A DNA stretch of 22,905 bases from Patescibacteria group bacterium (GCA_018818235.1 JAHISE010000096.1:1-22905); one strand, 5' to 3'. Positions 1 to 6,964 are shown, counted from the stretch's first letter. Numbers and translations are program-made. Notes: generated by a model not told the origin, from the letters alone.

Positions 1-674
1 ATAGGAGAAGAAAAATATTTACTGAATCCCGGCCAAGCTCTAAACCCTCCCATTAAAATAGCTAGCGGAAGAAAAATGATCCTCTTCCATCCTCTGGCTA
101 ACTGTATTTTGGAAAAGAATGTTGCATATCTGTCCGAAAGACCGGCAAAACCACGATCAAGAAGAGGAAGAAACCTCATCGCTCTTCTACGATACTGCCA
201 ACTCAAAGGCTTGATGACAACCTGAACATGACCACGCAGTCCCGGAACTCTGGAACGGGCAAACGCCGCAGTTATTCCGGCAATCGGATCCACATTTATG
301 CGCGTGAGCATATCATCAAACTGCGGATGCCTCTTAATGGGATAAACCTCGGGATCCGAAAGCTGCAGATCGGAATATAATACTACTTCCCCTTCATTAA
401 CTTCGAACGGATCTTCACTTAGTTCTTCGATATCAACATCCGGATACTGTGCATATAGCTGACTTTCTGCCAACCTAACGGCACGGTCTTTACCTCTTAC
501 GAAAAAATTTATTTTGCCGTTTTTTTCCATACCGACTCCCAGATTTACTTGTTTGCTTTCTCCACTTAAGGAATGAAGTGCCGCAATCGCAGGCTCCATA
601 TATAACGGTCCCCTATGTAATTTATCTTCTGGATCTTCTTTTGCCGGACGTATTCGAATTATTTTCTTTGACAT
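1..674 (-). CDS. N-terminal part of a type IV secretion/conjugation ATPase-like protein (cut by window edge)
   Basis: Reading from ATG at 674 towards position 1 the frame stays open for about 224 codons and runs off the window, so only the N-terminal part is present. It begins MSKKIIRIRPAKEDPED and has a soluble region with the pattern LYMEPAIAALHSLSG, then VNLGVGM, FFVRGKD, ESQLYAQYPDVDIEE and YPIKRHPQFDDML, followed near residue 195-215 by a hydrophobic stretch after WKR. I associate this pattern with the N-terminal domain of VirD4/HerA-like 'type IV secretory system conjugative DNA transfer' proteins that are common in Patescibacteria, where an ATPase domain follows; that domain would lie outside the window. 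The family call rests on recalled sequence pattern and no ATPase motif can be seen here. It lies downstream of hrcA on the same strand, about 170 bp away. Confidence 0.55.
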   Translation of the reverse strand, partial: MSKKIIRIRPAKEDPEDKLHRGPLYMEPAIAALHSLSGESKQVNLGVGMEKNGKINFFVRGKDRAVRLAESQLYAQYPDVDIEELSEDPFEVNEGEVVLYSDLQLSDPEVYPIKRHPQFDDMLTRINVDPIAGITAAFARSRVPGLRGHVQVVIKPLSWQYRRRAMRFLPLLDRGFAGLSDRYATFFSKIQLARGWKRIIFLPLAILMGGFRAWPGFSKYFSSP

Positions 675-721
675 GTAATTTTAAGTGTGAGGTATGAGAT
701 GTTAAATAGATAAAGTGGCGA

Positions 722-821
722 TCGGAATCCGGAGTCCGTTTGCATTATACCGCTATTCCACCTTTGACCGAATTCAGGAAAAACAGCATATAGCTATCGG
801 ATTCCCTATTCCGGATTCCGA
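722..821. repeat. Inverted word repeat (GGAATCC words)
   Basis: TCGGAATCCGGA at 722-733 is the exact reverse complement of TCCGGATTCCGA at 810-821, with extra related words (GGATTCC) just inside the right arm at 805-811. It occupies the gap between hrcA and the conjugation-ATPase-like gene. The same seven-base word is tandemly repeated inside the purP paralog at 16722-16750. Confidence 0.65.
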
Positions 822-844
822 AACCAAATATTTTCTTATATGAA

Positions 845-1558
845 TTAAACATAAAATCCGAGTAAATCATTAATCATATCAAGTGCCACCGTATTATACG
901 CATAATCCATCCTAATAGGTCCTAAAATTCCAACAACTCCATGCAAATCACGAACTTGGTATTCCTTCACCATCATAGAACAACTTTGAATGTTTCCAAG
1001 AATATGTTCATCGCCAATGTAATACCTGACCTTGTCATCAACTTCCACTTTCTCCAGAAGATCGCTTAGTTGATCTTCCAAAAGTTCCGCCACTTCGCTG
1101 GCTAAAACGGGATTCTCCTGAAACTCAGGCTGCTTAAGTACATTGCCAAGACCCATGTAATAAACCCGATGTTTATGTGGAACGGAAGCAAAGGCAACAT
1201 TTGGAATCATGCGTGAGAGTAAAGCTACTGCCTCATAAACTCTTTCTTGATCTTTACGTTGAAAGTATTGTTCTCGCAATGAATCGAACTTTTTTCTGAC
1301 TACCTTCTCTTTTGATGTTGGCTTCATATAATCCCTTACATACATTCTGTATCCGATTGCAGTCGGGATCCTTCCTGAGGAAATATGAGGCTGCTCCAAA
1401 TAACCTTCATCCTCCAGCATTCCCATCTCGTTTCTGATAGTTGCAGATGAGCATACAAACTCCCCTGATTCCAGAAGCTTTTTCGACCCCACCGGCAGCG
1501 CCGTATCTATAAACTGGTCGATAATCGCTACGAGTAGCTTACTTTGGCGCTCGTTCAT
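845..1558 (-). CDS. hrcA: HrcA, heat-shock transcription repressor (short form)
   Basis: HrcA represses chaperone genes by binding the CIRCE operator and is released when GroEL is titrated by unfolded protein. The N-terminal part (about residues 1-75) is the winged-helix region with the family-typical LPVGSKKLLES, SATIRNEMGMLEDEGYLEQPHISSGRIPT. The C-terminus carries GVVGILGPIRMDYAYN, the usual HrcA ending. At 237 aa it is about 100 residues shorter than the roughly 340-aa family norm; the missing part is in the middle, between the DNA-binding domain and the C-terminal GAF-like half. The start is supported by a CIRCE element 9 bp upstream and by a TAAAAT hexamer 6 bp upstream with no Shine-Dalgarno. 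No grpE, dnaK or dnaJ is adjacent, so the repressor gene stands apart from its usual targets. Confidence 0.93.
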   Translation of the reverse strand: MNERQSKLLVAIIDQFIDTALPVGSKKLLESGEFVCSSATIRNEMGMLEDEGYLEQPHISSGRIPTAIGYRMYVRDYMKPTSKEKVVRKKFDSLREQYFQRKDQERVYEAVALLSRMIPNVAFASVPHKHRVYYMGLGNVLKQPEFQENPVLASEVAELLEDQLSDLLEKVEVDDKVRYYIGDEHILGNIQSCSMMVKEYQVRDLHGVVGILGPIRMDYAYNTVALDMINDLLGFYV

Positions 1559-1564
1559 ACCACT

Positions 1565-1594
1565 ATTTTAGCATTCTGACGCCTTGAGTGCTAG
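1565..1594 (-). promoter_or_regulatory. CIRCE operator and overlapping -10 box of hrcA
   Basis: On the plus strand 1568-1594 reads TTAGCATTC, nine spacer bases, GAGTGCTAG. The CIRCE consensus is TTAGCACTC-N9-GAGTGCTAA, so 16 of 18 arm positions match with the exact spacer. On the gene's strand a TAAAAT hexamer (1565-1570) overlaps the start-proximal half-site and ends 6 bp before the hrcA ATG. Repressor bound here would cover the core promoter, so autoregulation is the natural reading. Confidence 0.85.
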
Positions 1595-1595
1595 T

Positions 1596-1702
1596 TAATA
1601 ATCCTTATAATTAAGTTACTAGTTGCATGTTACAAGTTACAAGTTTTCCTTTTATATAAGCCAATAACTAGAAACTTGAAACTAGTAAACTAGCAACTAA
1701 TT
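1596..1702. repeat. Inverted word repeat (ACTAGTT/AAGTTAC words)
   Basis: Left arm words such as GTTACTAGTTGC and GTTACAAGTTACAAG (about 1613-1643) are mirrored in reverse complement on the right by AACTAGAAACTTGAAACTAG and TAAACTAGCAACTA (about 1667-1700). Period is 7-8 bases with imperfect copies. It fills the gap between rpmE and hrcA. A very similar array lies after pgi at 12155-12240. Confidence 0.6.
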
Positions 1703-1731
1703 TGTGACCACCATCAGACCTAAGATCGAGT

Positions 1732-1956
1732 CTACTTACTCTCTTGCTTCTTCCCAGCAGCCATCCTCTTCCTAAACCTTTCAACCCTTCCCCCCTTCAT
1801 CTCCTTCCTTTCTTTTCCTGTATATGCCGGATGACACTTGCAACAAGTTTCCACCGTAATATCCTCCATTGTGCTTGGAATTTCGAATACAGCATTGCAA
1901 GTGGTGCATTTGCATTTTGCCTTTTTATGTACTTCTGGGTGGATTCCGGATTTCAT
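1732..1956 (-). CDS. rpmE: Large-subunit ribosomal protein L31, zinc-binding type
   Basis: This 74-aa protein is a component of the 50S subunit near the central protuberance. It shows the L31 landmarks: MKSGIHPEV at the start, a CKC pair (C15, C17), PSTMEDITVE, then TCCKCHPAYTGKER (C38, C41) and GGRVERFRKR. The four cysteines correspond to the zinc ligands of the C-plus class; C20 and C39 are additional cysteines. A short Lys-rich tail follows. It lies 44 bp downstream of gyrA on the same strand. A TAGAAT hexamer ending 9 bp before the ATG, with no Shine-Dalgarno, suggests its own leaderless promoter rather than only read-through from gyrA. Confidence 0.93.
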   Translation of the reverse strand: MKSGIHPEVHKKAKCKCTTCNAVFEIPSTMEDITVETCCKCHPAYTGKERKEMKGGRVERFRKRMAAGKKQESK

Positions 1957-1965
1957 AACTAAAGG

Positions 1966-1971
1966 ATTCTA
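1966..1971 (-). promoter_or_regulatory. Putative -10 box of rpmE
   Basis: TAGAAT on the minus strand, 9 bp before the start codon, with no Shine-Dalgarno between them. The spacing predicts transcription starting at or next to the ATG. Confidence 0.5.
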
Positions 1972-2000
1972 TTGGGTTTATGGGTTTTTTCAAGGATTTT

Positions 2001-5000
2001 TTACTTCTTTTTCCTTCCCGTCACCTTTTTCTTGGTGAATGCAGGCTTCTTTGCGGCAGGCTTTTTCTTGGGCTTCGCCTTAGGCTTGGCCTTTGGCTTT
2101 GATTTTGACTTCGCTTTAGCTTTTGCCTTAGGTTTGACCTTCGCCTTAGGTTTGGCCTTCGCCATTGGTTTTTCTGAGACGCCTCGGCGAGGCGTCTCTA
2201 CAGACTTCGCTTTCGGTTCTTTTACTTTTAATTTCGCTTGCGTCTGTTCCATTGGCTTCGACGCTGCATTTGGTTTCTCTGCCACAGCTGTCACAGACAC
2301 ACCTCCCATTCCGGCTTTTGCACCAGCCCCAACTGCAACATTAACTTTCTTACCAGCACGTTTTACACGCCTCTCTTCTTTTTTGATTTCCTCCACTTCC
2401 TCTGTCCTGTTTTCCTGAGCTGCCTGAATAACTGCTTCTTCCTCACCCTTATCAACCATAACAACACTCATTGTAGAAACCTTATCGCGTGCTTTTAATC
2501 TCATAACAATAACTCCTTGTGTTGCGCGCCCACGTTGAGGAATATCACCCAACTTCATTCTGATGGCCTGACCTTGCTTGCTCAAACATATCAGATCTCC
2601 TTCATCACCCTGTGTCAGCACACAACCTCCGACTATATCTCCGGTTTTCGCAGTAAGTTGAGCGGCTTTTACGCCTGATCCTCCCCTACCCTGAAATCTG
2701 TACTCGGTGACCGGAGTCATTTTTCCAAGACCATTTTCCATTACTACCAAAAGGCGACTCTTATTCGGATCCGTTATATGCGACGCTTCCACAACATTGT
2801 CACCCGCTGCCAACTTTATTCCTCTTACTCCCGCTGCCGCACGCCCCATTGACCTTACATCTTCTTCCTTAAATCTTATCGCCTTACCCTTCTTAGATAC
2901 AATAATAATTTCATTCTTTCCGGTTGTCGTAAGAACCCAACAAAGTTCATCTCCCTTTTGCATCTTCTGTGCAATAAGCCCGCTTCTTCGGATATTTTCA
3001 AACTCGGAAAGTTCTGTTCGTTTAACAATACCGTTACGTGTAACCATAAACAGGTGCGATAAACCTTCCAAATCTGACTTAAGTATTGCTGAAACTTTTT
3101 CTTCGGGTTGTAATTGGAGCAAATTTACAATCGCCTGACCCTTTGCAATTCTTGACCCCTGAGGTAATTCAAAAGTTGGCAACTTGAATACTCTTCCGGT
3201 ATTTGTGAAGAACAACAAATCATCATGATTCATCACATGCAATATTGTCATTGTCTCGTCCTCATCTTTAACATCCATTCCTTTTACCCCCTTTCCTCCT
3301 CGTGCCTGTGAGCGGAATTGGACGGGGCTCAGACGTTTTACATATCCACTTCTGGTTAAAGTGACAATCATTGGTGCATTTGGGATTGTGTCTTTGGCAC
3401 TAAAGTCCCCAACCGCATGCTTAACGATAGTTGTTCGTCTTGGATCTCCGAATTTTTCTCTTATTTCGTGCAATTCATCCTTAATTATTCCATCAATCCT
3501 TGCAGGACTTTTTAGAATAGCTTCACACTCGGCAATAAACTTTTTCTTTTCCGCCAGTTCATCCTCAACTTTTTTTCGCTCCAATCCTACAAGAGTCTGC
3601 AAACGCATCTGGAGAATTGCCTCTGCTTGTATTGCTGAGAGCTTGAATTTTTTAATAAGATTATCACGAGCAATCTCTTTGGTTTGGCTTTTCTTGATTA
3701 TCTCTACAACCTTATCAATGTTGTCCAAAGCAATGCACAAGCCTTCCAGAATATGAGCTCGTTCTTTGGCGCGATCACGCTCATAAGTGACCCTTCTGCG
3801 AGTCACTTCACGCCTGTGATCAATGAAGATCTGCAGGAGTTCCTGAACATTCAAAAGACGAGGTTGCAATCCGTCTGCAAGCGCGATTGTGTTGTAACCA
3901 AAACTTGATTGAAGCTCGGTATGTTTAAAGAGTTGATTTAGAATCTTTTGAGGATATGAATCTTTTTTCAGTTCAATGATAATTCTGATACCTTCACGAT
4001 CAGATTCATCGCGAATATCCGAGATTCCCTGAATTACCTTGTCCTGAACCAACGTTGCCATCCTTTCTATCATTGTTGATTTATTAACCTGATAAGGAAT
4101 TTCTGAAATTCGTATGTGATATCTGCCGTTTTTCATTTCTTCAATCTCCGCCTTGCCACGAATCACCACAGATCCTCTTCCGGTTAAATACGCCTGATCC
4201 AAAACTTGCTGATTATAAACAATTCCTCCCGTCGGAAAGTCCGGTCCTTTTATAAACTGAAGTAAATCTTCGACTGTGGATTTTGGATTTTCCAAGAGAT
4301 GATCAATTGCATCTATCAGTTCACCCAAATTATGCGGAGGAATGTTGGTGGCCATTCCAACGGCGATTCCCACTGTACCATTAAGCAATAAGTTCGGTAT
4401 CTTTGAAGGAAGAACGGAAGGTTCCTTTCGTGTTGCATCATAATTTGGACGATAATCGACCGTATCTTTGTCCAAATCCGCAAGTATCTCCATTGCCATT
4501 TTCTGGAGCCTGCACTCTGTGTACCTGTAAGCGGCAGCACTATCACCATCAATCGATCCGAAATTTCCCTGACCATCCACAAGCGGATAACGTAACGAGA
4601 AATCCTGAACCAAACGTACCAATGCGTCATAAACTGCGCTGTCTCCGTGCGGATGATACTTTTTTAGAACTTCTCCAACTACTCCGGCACATTTGGAATA
4701 TCTGTGACTTGGTGTTAAACCTTCCTCCTGCATAGCAACAAGTATGCGACGATGAACAGGCTTGAGCCCGTCCCGCGCATCCGGAAGAGCACGTTGTACG
4801 ATTACACTCATTGCATAATCCAAATAGCTCTCTTCCATCTCGGTTACAATCGGTCTAGGCTCAACATGCCCAACGTTAGAAATCGTCTCTCTTCCGTGCA
4901 AAGGAGCAACTACGCCCACCTCCTTGAATTCATCCGAATTGGCTTCCTCTTGCGGATTCTCGGGTTCTTCCGGCTTGGCCGATTTGTTAGTTTTGTCGTC

Positions 5001-5006
5001 TGGCAT
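2001..5006 (-). CDS. gyrA: DNA gyrase subunit A with long basic C-terminal tail
   Basis: GyrA is the breakage-reunion subunit of gyrase, acting with GyrB to introduce negative supercoils. The N-terminal winged-helix/tower domain has the active-site RYTE motif (catalytic Tyr162) and HPHGDSAVYD, in which Ser123 and Asp127 match the quinolone-contact residues 83 and 87 of E. coli, so the region looks quinolone-sensitive. The C-terminal beta-pinwheel contains QARGGKG (around residues 563-571), a near-exact GyrA box (QRRGGKG), which favours gyrase over topoisomerase IV. The first 40 residues are an acidic, low-complexity extension. From about residue 861 a 141-residue tail follows that ends in some 60 residues of Lys/Ala/Pro repeats, whereas E. 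coli GyrA ends in a short acidic tail. A palindrome is embedded in the tail's coding sequence (2176-2198). No clear Shine-Dalgarno precedes the ATG. Confidence 0.96.
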   Translation of the reverse strand: MPDDKTNKSAKPEEPENPQEEANSDEFKEVGVVAPLHGRETISNVGHVEPRPIVTEMEESYLDYAMSVIVQRALPDARDGLKPVHRRILVAMQEEGLTPSHRYSKCAGVVGEVLKKYHPHGDSAVYDALVRLVQDFSLRYPLVDGQGNFGSIDGDSAAAYRYTECRLQKMAMEILADLDKDTVDYRPNYDATRKEPSVLPSKIPNLLLNGTVGIAVGMATNIPPHNLGELIDAIDHLLENPKSTVEDLLQFIKGPDFPTGGIVYNQQVLDQAYLTGRGSVVIRGKAEIEEMKNGRYHIRISEIPYQVNKSTMIERMATLVQDKVIQGISDIRDESDREGIRIIIELKKDSYPQKILNQLFKHTELQSSFGYNTIALADGLQPRLLNVQELLQIFIDHRREVTRRRVTYERDRAKERAHILEGLCIALDNIDKVVEIIKKSQTKEIARDNLIKKFKLSAIQAEAILQMRLQTLVGLERKKVEDELAEKKKFIAECEAILKSPARIDGIIKDELHEIREKFGDPRRTTIVKHAVGDFSAKDTIPNAPMIVTLTRSGYVKRLSPVQFRSQARGGKGVKGMDVKDEDETMTILHVMNHDDLLFFTNTGRVFKLPTFELPQGSRIAKGQAIVNLLQLQPEEKVSAILKSDLEGLSHLFMVTRNGIVKRTELSEFENIRRSGLIAQKMQKGDELCWVLTTTGKNEIIIVSKKGKAIRFKEEDVRSMGRAAAGVRGIKLAAGDNVVEASHITDPNKSRLLVVMENGLGKMTPVTEYRFQGRGGSGVKAAQLTAKTGDIVGGCVLTQGDEGDLICLSKQGQAIRMKLGDIPQRGRATQGVIVMRLKARDKVSTMSVVMVDKGEEEAVIQAAQENRTEEVEEIKKEERRVKRAGKKVNVAVGAGAKAGMGGVSVTAVAEKPNAASKPMEQTQAKLKVKEPKAKSVETPRRGVSEKPMAKAKPKAKVKPKAKAKAKSKSKPKAKPKAKPKKKPAAKKPAFTKKKVTGRKKK
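2176..2198. repeat. Perfect palindrome inside the gyrA tail
   Basis: GAGACGCCTC (2176-2185), three loop bases, GAGGCGTCTC (2189-2198): ten perfectly paired G/C-rich bases. It lies inside the otherwise Lys/Ala/Pro-coding tail and on the coding strand yields the foreign-looking peptide VETPRRGVSEKP (about residues 936-947). I see no other copy in the window. Confidence 0.75.
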
Positions 5007-5017
5007 GTTTCCCGAGA

Positions 5018-5023
5018 ATGATA
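5018..5023 (-). promoter_or_regulatory. Putative -10 box of gyrA
   Basis: TATCAT preceded directly by TG on the minus strand, 11 bp before the gyrA ATG; it implies a leader of only a few bases. Confidence 0.35.
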
Positions 5024-5078
5024 CAGATTTTTTTTGAATATGGAAGAGGTGATAGGGAATATTTTTTGTTTATCCCTC

Positions 5079-5130
5079 GATCGACCTCACCCCCGGCCCC
5101 TCTCCCCGGCCCTCTCCCACTGGGAGAGGG
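5079..5130. repeat. Solo C-rich palindromic repeat (REP-like)
   Basis: A C-rich run followed by CCCTCTCCC (5110-5118), loop ACT, GGGAGAGGG (5122-5130). It is related to the terminal repeats of the DUF559 unit that begins 140 bp away. The gap 5007-5324 holds this repeat, an A/T-rich stretch with no gene I can support (5131-5266), and the left terminal repeat of the DUF559 unit. Confidence 0.7.
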
Positions 5131-5310
5131 TGCGCTGCCAAACAGACTACAAATAATTGAGATGATAATTCTCAGAATCTGCATATTCTAAAACCAAGTT
5201 TGCGAAAAAAGTGAATAGAAAAAGATTTGACGCCCCAATGAACTCGAAGAACATTGGATGCATAGCCCCCTCCCCTAGGGAGAGGGTTTGGGAGAGGGGT
5301 CAAATAGTGC

Positions 5311-5316
5311 TATGAT
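5311..5316 (+). promoter_or_regulatory. Extended -10 box of the DUF559 gene
   Basis: TATGAT preceded by TGC (5308-5310), ending 8 bp before the ATG at 5325 and starting 6 bp after the left terminal repeat. There is no Shine-Dalgarno. It supports 5325 as the original start codon of the broken gene. Confidence 0.55.
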
Positions 5317-5324
5317 CGGCAACT

Positions 5325-5697
5325 ATGCTCCAAGGCACTCTTCGTACCAGTAATAAAACCGTCGGCCAAGCCAAATCACTTCGAAAACGTTCTACTACAT
5401 GGAGAAAGAGCAATATGGAAAAAATTACGAGCAAGAAGATTCCATGGACTAAAGTTCCGTAGGCAAGTACCTATCGGCCAATATATTGTTGATTTTCTGT
5501 GTGTTGAGAAGAATTTGATCATAGAAATAGACGGAAGTTCTCATTGTTATGCTACAACTAAAAAACATGACAGAAATAGAGAGGAATTCTTGAAATCTAA
5601 AGGCTTTGAAATAATTCGTTTCAGTAATTCACAATCAGTTGAATCCACTGAATATGTTCTTTCTTGTATCAGAGAATATCTTGGAATTATTTTCTGA
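5325..5697 (+). pseudogene. DUF559 endonuclease-like gene, frameshifted
   Basis: DUF559 proteins are small PD-(D/E)XK-fold proteins related to the Vsr mismatch endonuclease; their cellular role is poorly defined. The N-terminal segment read from 5325 (MLQGTLRTSNKTVGQAKSLRK) and the rest, in another frame from 5383 (ERAIWKKLRARRFHGLKF, FRRQVPIGQYIVDFLC, LIIEIDGSSH, then DRNREEFLKSKGFEIIRFSN), together make one normal DUF559 protein. The join falls in an A-run at 5384-5387, where one extra base would restore a continuous frame (SLRKNVLLHGERAIW). The nuclease-core residues (E...D..C and EIDG) are intact. The second frame has no usable start upstream, so the gene is either a recent pseudogene, a frameshifting gene, or a sequencing error. 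It sits between inverted repeats and 115 bp before rsmI. Confidence 0.8.
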
Positions 5698-5796
5698 CAC
5701 CTCTCCATTTATCCCAATTAAGAAAAACTTTTTGACCCCTCTCCCTATCCCTCTCCCTATGGGAGAGGGTAAGATGTTATTGCTTGATTTGATCTG

Positions 5797-5802
5797 TATA
5801 TT
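5797..5802 (+). promoter_or_regulatory. Putative -10 box of rsmI
   Basis: TATATT, preceded by TG, ends 9 bp before the rsmI ATG; no Shine-Dalgarno is visible between them. Confidence 0.45.
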
Positions 5803-5811
5803 TATTATCGA

Positions 5812-6480
5812 ATGCTTTCCATTGTCTCCACCCCCATCGGCAACCTCGGTGACATCACATTAAGAGCCATCGAAACTCTGAAAAATGTCGATGCCGTTAT
5901 TTGTGAAGATACCAGAGTAACTGGTAAATTGATCAATCAGCTAGAGATTCCAAAGAAAGAACTTATATCCATGCACAGTTATACATCCGAAGAGAAACTG
6001 GAAATTGTTTTGCGCCGCCTAAAGAAAGGCGAAAACATGGCAGTAGTATGTGATGCCGGAACACCAAGTATTTCGGATCCCGGGTTTAAACTAATCTCTA
6101 ACGCACGCGAAAGAAGAATCCCGATGGAAGTGATACCCGGCCCTTCCGCATTCCTTGCGGCTCTTAGTTTGAGCGGACTTCCTGCAAACCGCTTCCTGTA
6201 CTTGGGCTTCCCTCCTTTAAAGAAGGGCAGGAAGAAGTTCTTTGAATCTTTAGCGTTACAAGAAGTAACAGTTGTCATCTACGAATCAGTACATAGAATA
6301 CAAAAGACTCTGGATGAACTTGCAGCCGTACTTAGTGAACAACCTGATCGCCCGATCTCCATAGCACGTGAGCTTACGAAGATTCATGAGGAAGTGATTT
6401 CAACTCAAGCCAGTGAATTAAATCAGGTTGCTGAAGAGATTACGAAGAAGGGGGAGTTTGTGATAGTGGTTGGTGTCTGA
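5812..6480 (+). CDS. rsmI: 16S rRNA (cytidine-1402-2'-O)-methyltransferase RsmI, short form
   Basis: RsmI uses S-adenosylmethionine to methylate the ribose of C1402 in the 16S rRNA decoding centre. It belongs to the tetrapyrrole-methylase fold. Family motifs are clear: LSIVSTPIGNLGDITLRAIE at the N-terminus, VICEDTRVTGKLI, MAVVCDAGTPSISDPGFKLI, IPGPSAFLAALSLSGLP and, near the end, IARELTKIHEEV. The protein stops at 222 aa, so it lacks the roughly 60-residue C-terminal helical domain of the usual 280-aa enzyme; all catalytic-fold motifs are retained. It stands alone on the plus strand between the DUF559 unit and a repeat element that begins 8 bp after its stop codon. Confidence 0.94.
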   Translation: MLSIVSTPIGNLGDITLRAIETLKNVDAVICEDTRVTGKLINQLEIPKKELISMHSYTSEEKLEIVLRRLKKGENMAVVCDAGTPSISDPGFKLISNARERRIPMEVIPGPSAFLAALSLSGLPANRFLYLGFPPLKKGRKKFFESLALQEVTVVIYESVHRIQKTLDELAAVLSEQPDRPISIARELTKIHEEVISTQASELNQVAEEITKKGEFVIVVGV

Positions 6481-6487
6481 AACTTCA

Positions 6488-6654
6488 TTTGTCTGAACCT
6501 TGATTCACATGATTATCAGCCTTCGCCTCCAGCCGTCGCCTCTTGGCTATGGCCGGCAGGCTTGGCTATGGCCGACAGGACGGATTAACTTGATTATTCA
6601 TATTTAGCACAATCATGGTAATCAAATAATCCTTTTAATCATGGTTCAGACAAA
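6488..6654. mobile_element. 167-bp inverted-repeat element (GTCTGAACC type) with nested 19-bp tandem repeat
   Basis: TTTGTCTGAACC at 6488-6499 is the exact reverse complement of GGTTCAGACAAA at 6643-6654. Inside each end lie related A/T words (GATT-type). The centre contains CTTGGCTATGGCCGGCAGG (6542-6560) repeated at once with one change (6561-6579); a diverged copy occurs at 21881-21898. No gene and no target-site duplication is visible. I recall similar GTCTGAACC ends around small genes in unrelated bacteria, but cannot confirm this here. Confidence 0.6.
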
Positions 6655-6665
6655 GGGGGCAAGAC

Positions 6666-6692
6666 AAAAAGGACGATACTCGCGTATCGCCC
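6666..6692 (-). terminator. Intrinsic terminator after the 88-aa membrane-protein gene
   Basis: On the minus strand GGGCGATAC, loop GCGA, GTATCGTCC, then TTTTT. It starts on the base after the stop codon, giving a classic hairpin plus U-tract. Confidence 0.8.
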
Positions 6693-6959
6693 TTACCGAT
6701 CGGCTGGCCAATTCCTTCTTCCAATGAACTCAAGCAAGGCGATGCCTGCAAATAGATTGATGAGATGATATATTAATTGATAAGGCTGGAATGATTCTCC
6801 CAAAAGAAGGTAAAAGGATACGCTACATCCCAAAATCATCTGGATCAAACCGCACAAGCGCAAAAAAAAACGTAATGCATCGATTTCTTGCTTGTGATCC
6901 AACGCCAGAAGCATGAGGCCAACCACAACGTTGGCCACTGCAATTACTGCAGTCAACAT
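6693..6959 (-). CDS. Small membrane protein, three predicted helices
   Basis: An 88-aa protein of unknown function. It has hydrophobic segments at about residues 1-20, 29-52 and 61-79, the middle one containing two cysteines (LCGLIQMILGC), and a short charged end (GRRNWPADR). I do not recognise the family. The start is fixed by an exact AAAGGAGGT Shine-Dalgarno five bases upstream, which is unusual in this window, and the stop is followed immediately by a strong terminator, so this is a compact single-gene unit. Most other genes here lack a Shine-Dalgarno, so its translation mode differs from its neighbours. Confidence 0.8.
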   Translation of the reverse strand: MLTAVIAVANVVVGLMLLALDHKQEIDALRFFLRLCGLIQMILGCSVSFYLLLGESFQPYQLIYHLINLFAGIALLEFIGRRNWPADR

Positions 6960-6964
6960 TGTGC

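Larger units (their letters stand above)
5267..5769. mobile_element. DUF559 gene enclosed by terminal inverted repeats
   Basis: The left repeat (5267-5304) and the right repeat (5731-5769) are inverted copies of each other. Both consist of a small C/G hairpin at the outer edge, an inner GGGAGAGGGG-type word, and GGTCAAA (left) or TTTGACC (right) at the inner edge; they align over about 38 bases with few differences. The right outer hairpin is perfect (CCCTCTCCC, TAT, GGGAGAGGG at 5749-5769). Only the DUF559 gene lies between them. I could not find a target-site duplication. The arrangement suggests a small mobilisable unit of about 500 bp. Confidence 0.65.

Noticed and set aside
1972..2418. 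Long Phe/Gly/Ala-rich open frame on the plus strand
   Set aside because: It is the complement of the Lys/Ala/Pro-coding gyrA tail; low-complexity coding DNA leaves the opposite strand open.
5131..5266. Small gene between the solo palindrome and the DUF559 unit
   Set aside because: Only short open frames without homology-like features or start signals.
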